Notes under the pieces: model-generated
What the model was told of the DNA's origin: nothing
Seen by the model: the letters and a program-made list of their open reading frames with translations, nothing else
Database searches by the model: none
Position numbers and translations under genes: made by a program
Shown here: one piece after another, positions 16,847 through 24,626 of the stretch
Position numbering within the stretch: position 1 is the first letter of the stretch
Layout of the letters: the number at the start of each line of letters is the position of its first letter
DNA from: MWBF01 sp040772005
GTDB taxonomy: Bacteria > Chloroflexota > Anaerolineae > CG2-30-64-16
Assembly: GCA_040772005.1 (NCBI GenBank)
Contig: JAXGYZ010000002.1
Coordinates: forward strand, 1,331,275-1,395,274
DNA: 64,000 bases
Reading direction: 5' to 3'

Positions 16847-17770
16847 CTATTCGCTGTCGGTGTGTTCGTGGCCGTGTTCGGCGTGGCGGCCGAGCAGAGA
16901 AAACAGGCCCGTTGCCACCGTTGCGACGCCCAGGGCAATCACTGGCGTCCGTTTCATGATCGGTTCGCTGTACTGCGCCACGCGCTGTTCGGGCAGACCC
17001 TTGAAGCCCAGCTCCTCGAACGGCACATCGGAGATGTAGAGGCGTGACGTACCGCCGACCTCGAACTCGCCATAGACGTGGTTCACGTAGTGGTCCGGAT
17101 TGGCCTTGATGCGCGCATGGGCTTCAGCCAGCATCTCTTCCCGCGTGCCGCCCTTCAGCGCGCCCGTCGGGCAGGCCGACGTGCAGGCAGCCTTCTCGCC
17201 CACCGCCAGGCGGTCCTGGCAGTAGTCGCACTTGCTGATGACGCCCAGCGCGCCGTCCCAGCCGAAGGTGGGCACATCGAACGGGCACGCGTATTGGCAG
17301 TAGCGGCAGCCGATGCACTTGCTCGTATCGCAGACGACCAGACCCGGCTCCACCCGCTTCAGTGCGCCAACCGTGCAGGCTGACACGCAGGCCGGTTCGA
17401 GGCAGTGCATGCACTGGCGTTTGACATTGCGCTCCAGGCCCGCTGCCAGCTCGAACTTCTCGACGAAGGTCAGGTTGCTGGCCGTGAGTGCGCTCGGCAA
17501 TACCTCCGGCGCCTCACGGCCCTTGACCTCGTTGCAGGCCCGCTGGCAGGCGCCGCAGCCGATACAGCGGCTTACGTCGATCAGCGTGCCCGGCGTCTTG
17601 CCCGGATCGACCTGGTTTGAAGCCTGGGCCGAGGCCTTGGCACCTTTGGGCAGATTGGTCGCCAGGACCGCGCCGCCTGCGGCTACGGCCGCAAGTTTGA
17701 TGAACTGCCTGCGTGTATATTGGGTGCCGTTGTCCGGCTGTGCATCGTGCTTCATGTTCTTGACCGTCAT
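16847..17770 (-). CDS. Tat-exported four-cluster 4Fe-4S ferredoxin subunit
   Basis: A 307-residue iron-sulfur protein like the HybA, DmsB or PsrB electron-transfer subunits. A Tat signal (YTRRQFIKLAAVAAGGAV, residues 18-35) directs it outward. Four cysteine groups follow: CIGCGACQRAC, CMHCLEPACVSAC, CIGCRYCQYACPF and CDYCQDR with ACTSACPTGAL, enough for four [4Fe-4S] clusters. A C-terminal hydrophobic segment (VIALGVATVATGLFSLL) probably anchors it, as in HybA. Its start overlaps the cytochrome stop (ATGA), so the two are co-translated. It should relay electrons between the NrfD-type subunit and the heptaheme cytochrome. Confidence 0.92.
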   Translation of the reverse strand: MTVKNMKHDAQPDNGTQYTRRQFIKLAAVAAGGAVLATNLPKGAKASAQASNQVDPGKTPGTLIDVSRCIGCGACQRACNEVKGREAPEVLPSALTASNLTFVEKFELAAGLERNVKRQCMHCLEPACVSACTVGALKRVEPGLVVCDTSKCIGCRYCQYACPFDVPTFGWDGALGVISKCDYCQDRLAVGEKAACTSACPTGALKGGTREEMLAEAHARIKANPDHYVNHVYGEFEVGGTSRLYISDVPFEELGFKGLPEQRVAQYSEPIMKRTPVIALGVATVATGLFSLLGRHAEHGHEHTDSE

Positions 17771-18669
17771 CGTGGCCTCCGGCTAATCAGCAGGGCGCCG
17801 GCGAAGCCTATAACCAGGCCGAGGAACCCGCCGATACCCATTGTCAATCCCATCCCTACGATTGCGTTGCGGCGCAACTGAGCCGCCTGCGCCGTCGTCG
17901 TGTTTACCTGTGTTTCCAGTTCCTCGATCCGTTCGTTAGCCACCTGCAACTGGCGGGTGGTCTCGCCGCGGGTCGGTGCCCCACCCGTGCCGGACTCTGT
18001 CGCGGCTGCTGCCGAACTGTGGCAGCGGATGCAGACATCTGAAGCGACCGTGAACGAGTGGTTGCTGACGACGCTGACACCTTCGCTGGCCGCCTCAGCC
18101 TTCTCGCGCTCGCTGACGGCCATGTGGCAGCCAGAGCAATTCACAGCGGTGATGTCATGAACCGCATGCGCCAGTTCGGTCTCGACATCAGAATGGCACG
18201 AAGAACAGAGCTCTTCCTCGGTGGGCAGCCGCAAACCCTGCGTGTGAGCGGGGTGGCAGTCGTAGCAGTCCAGGTTCTTCTGACCGTGCAGGCTCTGCTC
18301 CCATTCGGCGAAGGCAGCGGCATGACAGCCGTGGCAGGTCTCCGACTCCATCGGCAGGATCATCGTTTCGGCCTTCGGATGACCTTCCTTGTATTCGCCG
18401 TGGCACGACTCACAAGTCACCTTGCCGGTTCGAGCATGGGTTGAGTTCTCCCAGATGACGCCGGTTTCCTCGTGGCAGCTTTCGCAAACAGGCTTGCCCG
18501 GCTGCGCGTGGGCGATGGCATCTGCATCAGCCTGCGCGGCTGCCATCGTGTCAGCGTTGGTGACTGCCGTCAACGATAGAGCGAGGACCAGGAGGACGAA
18601 TGTGGGGATGATCGCGGGCCACAGGGAGCGCTTGAGGCGCTCCCCCAGCCCTCTTATTGAGTTATGCAT
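17767..18669 (-). CDS. Membrane-anchored heptaheme cytochrome c
   Basis: A 300-residue protein with seven CxxCH heme motifs beginning near residues 62, 86, 112, 135, 155, 178 and 213 (CESCH twice, CHGCH, CYDCH, CSSCH, CSGCH, CIRCH). An N-terminal hydrophobic segment (residues 18-36) serves as signal or anchor. After the hemes comes a predicted coiled coil (ANERIEELETQVNTT) and a C-terminal membrane span (residues about 268-296). Free histidines between motifs (STHA, SLHG, AVHD) could be distal ligands. It is the third gene of the redox operon. Nrf/NapC-like relatives pass electrons between quinol and periplasmic acceptors; the acceptor here is unknown. Confidence 0.92.
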   Translation of the reverse strand: MHNSIRGLGERLKRSLWPAIIPTFVLLVLALSLTAVTNADTMAAAQADADAIAHAQPGKPVCESCHEETGVIWENSTHARTGKVTCESCHGEYKEGHPKAETMILPMESETCHGCHAAAFAEWEQSLHGQKNLDCYDCHPAHTQGLRLPTEEELCSSCHSDVETELAHAVHDITAVNCSGCHMAVSEREKAEAASEGVSVVSNHSFTVASDVCIRCHSSAAAATESGTGGAPTRGETTRQLQVANERIEELETQVNTTTAQAAQLRRNAIVGMGLTMGIGGFLGLVIGFAGALLISRRPR

Positions 18670-18699
18670 GATGTTAGTCTCCGGAAAGTTTCTGCTGGC

Positions 18700-19227
18700 T
18701 CAGACCATCGGGTAGCGCTGGAAAACGTCGCACTTGACACAGTCCTCGGGAATCTGACCCTCGGCATCGAAGCGGGCTTGCCAGCAAGGCTGGTCAGGGT
18801 GCTGTGCCGCCGCACACTGGCTCTTGGTTGCCGGGCTGCAGCCCTTCACATCCCAGCAGGCCGCAGAAGCTGCGGAGGCTGCCGATGCACCGGGTGCCGT
18901 ACTCGTAGAAGAAGCAGGTGCAGCAGGCATGGCGGCCGAAAGGCCCGGCTGGATGCGCTGGTCTTTGATGGCCGGCGGGATGATGAACGGCGCCACCGGC
19001 TCCTTGGCGGGAGCAGGCATGCGGACAGGCGCTGCCGGGCGAGGGGCAGTCGGCTGAACGGCAGGCCGCGCCTCCGGGTGCTTGGCGGCATAGTCGTGTG
19101 CTTCTGCTTCCCACCGGCGGTCGAGCCGCTTCAGGCCGTACACCAGACCTGCCAGCACCAGCGCCGGCACGCCGAAGCGCAGTGCAACCATGCCGAAGAA
19201 GACAAGTAGATCAACGAAGTTAGGCAT
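18700..19227 (-). CDS. Anchored Cys-rich protein (CW-type C-terminal motif)
   Basis: A 175-residue protein: an N-terminal membrane span (residues 3-30), then a long Pro/Ala-rich linker (residues about 48-130), then a compact Cys-rich domain with CWDVKGC, a cysteine at KSQC, DQPCW and PEDCVKC. The CW...CW...CxxC arrangement resembles small Cys-rich domains found at the ends of some sensor proteins, possibly metal- or heme-binding; the function is unknown. The start MPNFVDLLVFF follows GGAGG. It is the second gene of the redox operon, 30 bp before the cytochrome, and probably faces the periplasm on its flexible linker. Confidence 0.75.
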   Translation of the reverse strand: MPNFVDLLVFFGMVALRFGVPALVLAGLVYGLKRLDRRWEAEAHDYAAKHPEARPAVQPTAPRPAAPVRMPAPAKEPVAPFIIPPAIKDQRIQPGLSAAMPAAPASSTSTAPGASAASAASAACWDVKGCSPATKSQCAAAQHPDQPCWQARFDAEGQIPEDCVKCDVFQRYPMV

Positions 19228-19254
19228 TGGAACCTCCAAATACAACCAGTCAAA

Positions 19255-19368
19255 CTAGACCGTGCGGTGGGCATCCCAGGTGCGCAGGTAATGGCTCATC
19301 ATGAACAACATCGCGGCGGGCAGCGCCAGCCGCAGTGTCAGTCCGATTGCGAAGGTGAGAGCTTCCAT
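19255..19368 (-). CDS. 37-residue single-span membrane peptide
   Basis: A small gene encoding MEALTFAIGLTLRLALPAAM, then a hydrophobic stretch through LFMM, ending YLRTWDAHRTV. One membrane helix fills most of it, with a basic tail. The ribosome binding site GGGAGGAC precedes the ATG at the normal distance. It lies between the operon promoter (19449-19477) and the Cys-rich protein gene, with 27 bp to the latter. It is probably a small structural subunit of the redox complex, as with other tiny subunits of membrane oxidoreductases. No family is recognised. Confidence 0.7.
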   Translation of the reverse strand: MEALTFAIGLTLRLALPAAMLFMMSHYLRTWDAHRTV

Positions 19369-19448
19369 GATGTCCTCCCGTTTTCCTGCCTGGCAAGCTA
19401 GGCCGCTGTCTGTAAGGTGCTGTTACCGAGTGTGATTTCACTATTCCG

Positions 19449-19477
19449 AGTATATCAGGCAGGAGAGGCGGGGTAAA
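19449..19477 (-). promoter_or_regulatory. Promoter of the redox operon
   Basis: On the minus strand TTTACC (19472-19477), a 17-bp spacer and TATACT (19449-19454). A dyad GGGTAAA-N8-TTTACCC (19471-19492) overlaps the -35. The 37-aa peptide gene starts about 80 bp downstream. Confidence 0.65.
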
Positions 19478-19487
19478 TCGGGTGGTT

Positions 19488-19518
19488 TACCCATCTTGGC
19501 GATGGGTGTTATACCCAT
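19488..19518. promoter_or_regulatory. NarL-like heptamer cluster upstream of the redox operon
   Basis: Three heptamers match or nearly match the NarL/NarP consensus TACYYMT: TACCCAT (19488-19494), the inverse of ATGGGTG (19502-19508, reads CACCCAT) and TACCCAT (19512-19518). They lie just upstream of the -35, a usual place for activator sites. A NarL-type response regulator is encoded about 290 bp away. Confidence 0.5.
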
Positions 19519-19640
19519 GCGCGCGCGAGGACGTCTTTGTTGTGGCTCGGTCGTGTTGTGGCACGGTCGTGCAGCCTTCGGTTGCGGAGACCTGCCATAG
19601 CATAGGGGAGAAAGGGATGTTGCGGGCAGGGCTTACCTCA

Positions 19641-19780
19641 GGAATTCCAAATGTACGCGAGAGTGCGGGCATTCTGAGCGGAGCACAGCGCAGTCGAAGA
19701 ACGCCCGCACGGCCTTCATCCTTCGACTACGGCCCCCGGGCCTCCGCTCAGGATGCCTTGCCGCCTACATTTGGAATTCC
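19641..19780. repeat. Composite palindromic repeat, family B copy 2
   Basis: Bounded by ggaattccaaatgt and acatttggaattcc, with inner gagcggag/ctccgctc arms. Very like 12401-12554. It lies about 25 bp past the stop of the response regulator gene, in a 437-bp gap that otherwise holds the redox operon promoter. Confidence 0.75.
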
Positions 19781-19805
19781 TGGGGCTTACCTCTGCCCGC
19801 AACTC

Positions 19806-20465
19806 TTACTTGAGCTCGATGAGGCCCTTTTCGATGGCGTAGCGGACCAGTTCGACGCGGCTGTGGAGGTTGAGCTTGGCCATGATGTTTTCGCGGTGGC
19901 GGTTGACCGTCTTGACGCTGATGACCAGGGCGTCGGCAATCTCCTGGTTGGAGTGGCCCTCAGCGATCAGCGTCAGGACCTCCCGCTCCCGTTCGGTCAG
20001 TTCTTCGAAGCCGCGTGCGCCGGCACCGGGCGATTCGCGGCGCTGGAGATATTCGTTGACCAGCACGCGCGCGACCGACGGGAAGAGGAACATGCCGCCG
20101 CCGCTGACCGCGTGAATCGCACCGATCAACTCATTCGGCGCGGCGCGTTTGGGCACATAGCCCGACGCGCCCGCAGACAGCATCTCGAAGAAATACTGGT
20201 CATCCTCGTGCATGGTCAGCGCAAGCACGGCGATATCGGGGCAGCAGGCCTTGATGCGCCGCGTGGCCTCGATGCCGTTCATGTCGGGCATGGAGATGTC
20301 CATGAGCACGACATCGGGCCGCAGTTCCTCGGCCATGCGCACGCCCTCGCCGCCGGTCTCGGCCTCACCGACGATCTGTAGTTCTGGGTCCGCGCTCAAC
20401 AGCATGCGCAGCCCGGCGCGCAGGACAGCGTGGTCATCTACCAGCAACAGCCTTACAGAAGCCAT
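19806..20465 (-). CDS. NarL/FixJ-type response regulator
   Basis: A 219-residue two-component response regulator. The receiver domain (residues 3-120) has the acidic pair D10-D11, the phospho-acceptor D56 (VVLMDISMP), T84 and K106 (GYVPKR). A LuxR-type helix-turn-helix occupies about 150-215 (LTEREREVLTLIAEGHSNQEIADAL, SVKTVNRHRENIMAKL). It is an orphan: no histidine kinase lies in the window. It is transcribed toward the redox operon, whose upstream region carries NarL-like heptamers, so control of that operon is plausible. Family sure; target inferred. Confidence 0.92.
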   Translation of the reverse strand: MASVRLLLVDDHAVLRAGLRMLLSADPELQIVGEAETGGEGVRMAEELRPDVVLMDISMPDMNGIEATRRIKACCPDIAVLALTMHEDDQYFFEMLSAGASGYVPKRAAPNELIGAIHAVSGGGMFLFPSVARVLVNEYLQRRESPGAGARGFEELTEREREVLTLIAEGHSNQEIADALVISVKTVNRHRENIMAKLNLHSRVELVRYAIEKGLIELK

Positions 20466-20497
20466 CTCTCACACCTTCTCAACCAGGCAACGAGTCA

Positions 20498-20570
20498 CCA
20501 CGGAAGACACGGAGTATACGGAAATCGCAATAGTATCTATGGCTTTCCGCATAGTCCGCGTGTTCCGTGG
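20498..20570. repeat. Inverted repeat between the response regulator and SIS genes
   Basis: The arms ccacggaagacacgga and tccgcgtgttccgtgg are inverse copies with two mismatches around a 41-nt centre. It sits just upstream of the response regulator and downstream of the SIS gene. Confidence 0.6.
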
Positions 20571-20580
20571 TTATCTTGCA

Positions 20581-20646
20581 CGTCATCCTTCGACTGGCGG
20601 GACTGCGCGAACTGTGGCTGCGCCGCCCACCCGCTCAGGATGCTTG
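20581..20646. repeat. Partial family B repeat
   Basis: The segment catccttcgactgg to cccgctcaggatgct matches one inner half of the family B elements. It lies about 40 bp beyond the SIS gene stop and is followed by a small AT-rich hairpin (cgtaattct ... aattcgtaatt, 20658-20685). Confidence 0.55.
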
Positions 20647-20687
20647 ATCCCATCTTTCGTAATTCTCAATTTCTAATTCGTAATTGA

Positions 20688-21740
20688 TCAGCGCGTCTCC
20701 GTCACCTTGTGCAGCGCACGCGGACGATCCGGGTCCAGGTCGCGCGTATGGGCCAGGTTCGCGGCCAGCAGTTGGCCGGGGACGATGCTCACCAGCGGCG
20801 ATAACCATTCGGGTACGCCGGCGGGCAGGGCCAGCGGGATCCGTGCCAGGCTGAGCGCGGCCTCATCATCGCTGATGACAACCAGTTCCGCCTGCTGCTC
20901 GCGCACGGTGGCCATGAACGCCTTGAGTTCGGGTAGCATCCGGCCCGACGGTGCGATGACGATGACCGGGAAGCCGCGGGCCACAAGCGCAAGCGGGCCG
21001 TGCAGGAAGTCTGCGCTGCTGTACGGCTCGACAACCGTGTAGGTCATTTCCTTTAGCTTCAGGGCCATCTCGAAGGCGGTGGCATAGTTATAGCCGCGGC
21101 CGATCGTGACGCACGATTCCATATAGCGGTAGCGCTCTGCAACGAGGGCGATGTCCTCGTGCAGCGCCAGCACCTCCGCGACCTGCTCCGGCACGCGATG
21201 CAGCGCATCCATCCGTTCTTCGCCGGCCAACGCCACGCTCAACAGGGCAATCGCGGCCAGCTCGGCGGTGTAGGTCTTGGTCGCGGCCACGGCCAGCTCC
21301 TCGCCAGCGTGCAGCCCGATGACGAATTCGGCAGCCTGCCCCAGGTCCGACGCGGGGAAGTTGGTGAGCGCCGCGGTCAGCGCACCCTGGCGCCGCGCCT
21401 CCGCCAGCACAGCCACGATGTCGGGGCTTTTCCCGCTCTGGCTGATGCCCAGGACGAGTGCGTTGCCGAAGCGCGGGGGCGCCTCGTAGATGGTGTAGAG
21501 GCTCGGCGCGGCCAGCCCGACCTGGAGGCGATTCGCGGCGCCGAGCAGGTACTGGGCATAGCGTGCCGCGTTGTCGCTCGTCCCGCGGGCCGCGATGATG
21601 ACGTGGTCCACGTTGCGGCGGCGGATTTCGGCGGCCAGCGCCTCGGCCCCGGCGCGTTCTCTTGCCAGCACGCGAGCCAGCACCTCCGGCTGTTCGTGGA
21701 TTTCCCGGTAGACGTGCGTTGTCTGTAGGTCCAGTGTCAT
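20688..21740 (-). CDS. SIS-domain glucosamine-6-phosphate deaminase/isomerase-like (NagB-II type)
   Basis: A 350-residue protein with two sugar-isomerase (SIS) domains like the isomerase half of GlmS but lacking the glutaminase domain. Motifs are AARGTSDNAARYAQYLL, LGISQSGKSPD, TYTAELAAIALLS, GRGYNYATAFEMALKLKE and SSADFLHGPLALV. Its end, RALHKVTETR, parallels the GlmS tail. Together with the neighbouring nagA and ROK kinase it most likely converts glucosamine-6-phosphate to fructose-6-phosphate and ammonia, the NagB-II role. AgaS-like activity on galactosamine-6-phosphate is an alternative. The start at 21740 (MTLDLQTTH) has GGGAGA upstream at proper spacing; longer frames run into repeats. 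Confidence 0.82.
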   Translation of the reverse strand: MTLDLQTTHVYREIHEQPEVLARVLARERAGAEALAAEIRRRNVDHVIIAARGTSDNAARYAQYLLGAANRLQVGLAAPSLYTIYEAPPRFGNALVLGISQSGKSPDIVAVLAEARRQGALTAALTNFPASDLGQAAEFVIGLHAGEELAVAATKTYTAELAAIALLSVALAGEERMDALHRVPEQVAEVLALHEDIALVAERYRYMESCVTIGRGYNYATAFEMALKLKEMTYTVVEPYSSADFLHGPLALVARGFPVIVIAPSGRMLPELKAFMATVREQQAELVVISDDEAALSLARIPLALPAGVPEWLSPLVSIVPGQLLAANLAHTRDLDPDRPRALHKVTETR

Positions 21741-21782
21741 GGAATACATCTCCCTGCGAACCGGTCTTCTGGTTTTGCGAAA

Positions 21783-21855
21783 CGTAGCATAGCCCCTCGT
21801 GGGCGTGCTGCACGTCTGGGTAGCGTCAGGATGGGCACAAGGCCCTACCCTACGT
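21783..21855. repeat. Family C repeat copy 2
   Basis: It shares gtagcatagcccctcgtggg and gggcacaaggcccta with 1853-1905, with about 20 extra bases in the centre. It lies in the 316-bp gap between nagA and the SIS gene. Confidence 0.7.
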
Positions 21856-21896
21856 TCGGCCAGGGCGGTTTCAGAGTGCATCAGGTGAACCCACCC

Positions 21897-21997
21897 GGCA
21901 ACTGAAGTTGCAGCTACCGTTGCGAAGTCTGCCTTCGCAGACTGGAAACTAACCGACGCAGGTCGGTTTTGCAGTGGTAGCCGCAGTTTCAACTGCC
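21897..21997. repeat. Long nested inverted repeat downstream of nagA
   Basis: The arms GGCAACTGAAGTTGC...GCTACC (21897-21918) and GGTAGC...CAACTGCC (21976-21997) are inverse with few mismatches. Inside is a second hairpin, gcgaagtctgc/cttcgcagac. It follows the nagA stop by 60 bp and is probably a terminator or 3' processing structure. Confidence 0.7.
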
Positions 21998-22056
21998 AGG
22001 CAGAAGGCACGAGTGCAACATGATTTCGCCCCTACGTTCGGCGGCTGTACCTTGAC

Positions 22057-23214
22057 TTATCGGCCGGCAGCGGCCTCGTAGACCACCTCGCCGCCCACGA
22101 TGGTGCTGTGGACGTGCAGATCTGCGGTGAGCAGCACCAGGTCGGCCCGGCTTCCTGCCGCGACCCGTCCGCGCTCCTCCTCAAGGCCGAGCACGCGTGC
22201 CGCAGTGGTCGTCATGGCACCCAGCGCCTCGTTGGGCGTGCAGCCCGTAAAGCGAATCACATTGCGCAGCGCCTGATCGAGCGACAGGATGCTGCCGGCC
22301 AGCGTGCCGTCCGCCAGCCGCGCGCTCGTCTCGTCCACGTAGACATCGTAGTCGCCGAGCAGGTGCTGGCCCGCGGGCATGCCCAGCGCGGCCATCGCAT
22401 CGGTCACGAGGCTCATGCGCCAGCCCTCCAGCGCGCGCCAGATGATGCCGATGACGGAGGGGTGCGTATGGATGCCGTCCGCAATGAAGCCCACGGTCAC
22501 GCGCGGGTCGGCCAGGAGCGCGCCGATCAGACCTGGCTCGCGGTGTGCGAATGCCGGCATCGCGTTGAACAGGTGCGTGCCGTAGCGGATGCCTGCGTCG
22601 AAGCCTGCGACGGCCTCGTCGTAAGTTGCCATGCTGTGCCCCGCGCTTACGACGACTCCGCGCTCCGTCAGGCTGCGAATCACGTCGAGCGCGCCCGGCA
22701 GCTCCGGCGCGAGCGTGAAGATCCGGACACCGGTCTCCGGCGACCAGTCGCGCACCGCATCGACGGTGGGCGACTGCAGGTAGTCGGGGTTGTGTGCGCC
22801 CTTCTTCTTAGGGTTGAGAAACGGCCCTTCGACGTGCAGGCCCAGCGGCAGCGCACCGCGGAAGTCCGCAGGAATGTCTAGGACGATCGCGCGCGCGGCC
22901 GCGACGGTCTCCAGCGGCGAGGTGATGATGGTCGGCAGGAACGCGGTCACCCCGTAGCGCGCATACTGCGCCGCGACGGTCCAAATCGAAGACGGGTCGG
23001 CGGTGAAGTCGTGGCCGAACGCGCCGTTGAATTGCAGGTCGATGAACCCCGGCGCGACGATCAATCCCTGCGCGTCGAACTGCGTTGCGCCCGCCGGGCA
23101 ATCCACTTCAGACATCGGGCCGACGGCGACAATCTGCTCGCCGTCGATGAGCACCGCGCTGTCCGGGATGGTGACGGAGGGCGTGTACGTGGTGGCATGG
23201 TGTATGTAGAGCAT
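22057..23214 (-). CDS. nagA: N-acetylglucosamine-6-phosphate deacetylase
   Basis: A 385-residue amidohydrolase. Conserved pieces are GFIDLQFNGAFGHDF, the metal-binding HVEGPFLNPKKKGAH, SAGHSMA, GTHLFNAM, and VTDAM with the catalytic Asp, plus the N-terminal and C-terminal strands of the composite beta-sandwich (SRADLVLL). It removes acetate from GlcNAc-6-phosphate in the cytoplasm, giving GlcN-6-phosphate for the SIS protein downstream. The start ATG at 23214 lies 2 bp past the ROK kinase stop, so the two genes are coupled. Several hundred extra bases of open frame upstream overlap the kinase gene and are rejected. Confidence 0.94.
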   Translation of the reverse strand: MLYIHHATTYTPSVTIPDSAVLIDGEQIVAVGPMSEVDCPAGATQFDAQGLIVAPGFIDLQFNGAFGHDFTADPSSIWTVAAQYARYGVTAFLPTIITSPLETVAAARAIVLDIPADFRGALPLGLHVEGPFLNPKKKGAHNPDYLQSPTVDAVRDWSPETGVRIFTLAPELPGALDVIRSLTERGVVVSAGHSMATYDEAVAGFDAGIRYGTHLFNAMPAFAHREPGLIGALLADPRVTVGFIADGIHTHPSVIGIIWRALEGWRMSLVTDAMAALGMPAGQHLLGDYDVYVDETSARLADGTLAGSILSLDQALRNVIRFTGCTPNEALGAMTTTAARVLGLEEERGRVAAGSRADLVLLTADLHVHSTIVGGEVVYEAAAGR

Positions 23215-23216
23215 GG

Positions 23217-24626
23217 TTACTTGATCTCCGGCAGACTCGCGGCCGCGATGGACTGTCCCACACGGCGGCTCTTTTCGTCGGGCAGTTGCAGGTTGACCCG
23301 GCCGGCCAGCTCGGGGAACTCGGCGGCCAGGACAGCCTGGGCACCTTCCAGGATGATTTGTCCGCCCGAACCGGATGTGACCCGGCCCAGGATCAGCACG
23401 TGGCTCAGGTCGTAGAAGTCGGCGTAGTGGGCCAGCGCGTAGCCGAGATACGCGCCGATGCTCTGCCAGATGGCCTGTGCGCCCGCGTGCCCGGCCTCCA
23501 GCCGCGCCTGCACGACCTTCAGCCGTTCCGCATCGGTGATGCCGCCCGGCAGGTCGATGCCCGCGGCTCCTGCCAGCCGGAAGACGCACTGCTGCGAGAA
23601 GTAGAGTGCGCCCACCCCCCGGTCGCCCGACCATTCGTCTACCGGGCCGTCCGGATTGTAGTCCACCGGTGCGAAGGCCAGTTCGTTCAGCCAATCGGTG
23701 ATGTTGCCCTGTGGTGTCACGTAGCCCACGGCCTGGCTGGAGCCCATTGCGATGCCCAGCACCGCGTTCTCTTCGAGCGACATGGAACCGGCCAGCGCGG
23801 TCACTTCGCCGTCGTTGACCACCTCGAACGGCACGCCGAACTCATCGCGGATGCGCAGGAACAGGCTGCGGACCGCGTCGAAGCGCTCCGCGGGCACCCC
23901 GCGGAACAGCGACGCGACCATCGGCCGGTTGTCCACGATGACCCCGGCAGAGCTGCCGCCGATGGCATCCACGCGCGGCAGTTTGGAGGCGGCAAGCCGG
24001 ATAGCGTTGCGGACATGCTCGTAATGATACGCCGGGTCGCTCTGCTTGCGCGGCTCCCAGACGATTTCCTCGCTGAAAATCGCCTCGCCGTCCACCACGG
24101 CCGATACCTTCAGGTCGGACGCACCCAGGTCGAAGCCCACGCGGCAGCCTTCCAGGTGGCGGCCCAGCGCGCGTTCCAGCTCGTGCTCGGCCGGCACGTC
24201 CTCCGCCGCGCATGGGACGACGGTGAACGGGTGCTGGTAAACCTGCTCGCCCATGAAGTGATAGTCGAAGTCGCGCGCGCCGCCGGCCGCGTAGACCGCC
24301 GCGATGTGCTGCCCGATGCTGCGCGGCCCGCCGACGTAAACTTTCCAGCCGCCGCGCTGCCAGAGCAGGAATTTAACCAGCCGCTCGACATACATCAGGT
24401 TGGCGGCTGCCTGGGGGTGACTTTCGCCATAGACGATGGTTTCGAAGCGGGACAGCGCGCCGTTGACGCGCTCAACGCCGATGACCAGGGGCACGCCCTG
24501 GCCTGACGCAATAACTGCGTTGCGGAAGGCTCGATTTGCCAGCGAAGCAGGCCGGAAACCGGGATCGAGGGCCGGAACAAGACGGGGCGGAACCAGCGGA
24601 AAGGCTGATGCTGCAGGCGCCGACAT
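23217..24626 (-). CDS. ROK-family sugar kinase-like protein with N-terminal extension
   Basis: A 469-residue protein whose ROK/ASKHA core starts near residue 160 (CRVGFDLGASDLKVSAVVDGE) and includes GGSSAGVIVDNRPM, NDGEVTALAG and GIAMGSSQAVGYV. The ~155-residue N-terminal region is not part of ordinary ROK kinases (usually 290-320 aa, or about 400 with a winged helix) and has no clear helix-turn-helix. The usual zinc-binding CxCGxxGC motif is not seen. It is coupled to nagA, so phosphorylation of GlcNAc or a related amino sugar is likely. The start MSAPAASAF follows GAGGTGGTC. Confidence 0.78.
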   Translation of the reverse strand: MSAPAASAFPLVPPRLVPALDPGFRPASLANRAFRNAVIASGQGVPLVIGVERVNGALSRFETIVYGESHPQAAANLMYVERLVKFLLWQRGGWKVYVGGPRSIGQHIAAVYAAGGARDFDYHFMGEQVYQHPFTVVPCAAEDVPAEHELERALGRHLEGCRVGFDLGASDLKVSAVVDGEAIFSEEIVWEPRKQSDPAYHYEHVRNAIRLAASKLPRVDAIGGSSAGVIVDNRPMVASLFRGVPAERFDAVRSLFLRIRDEFGVPFEVVNDGEVTALAGSMSLEENAVLGIAMGSSQAVGYVTPQGNITDWLNELAFAPVDYNPDGPVDEWSGDRGVGALYFSQQCVFRLAGAAGIDLPGGITDAERLKVVQARLEAGHAGAQAIWQSIGAYLGYALAHYADFYDLSHVLILGRVTSGSGGQIILEGAQAVLAAEFPELAGRVNLQLPDEKSRRVGQSIAAASLPEIK

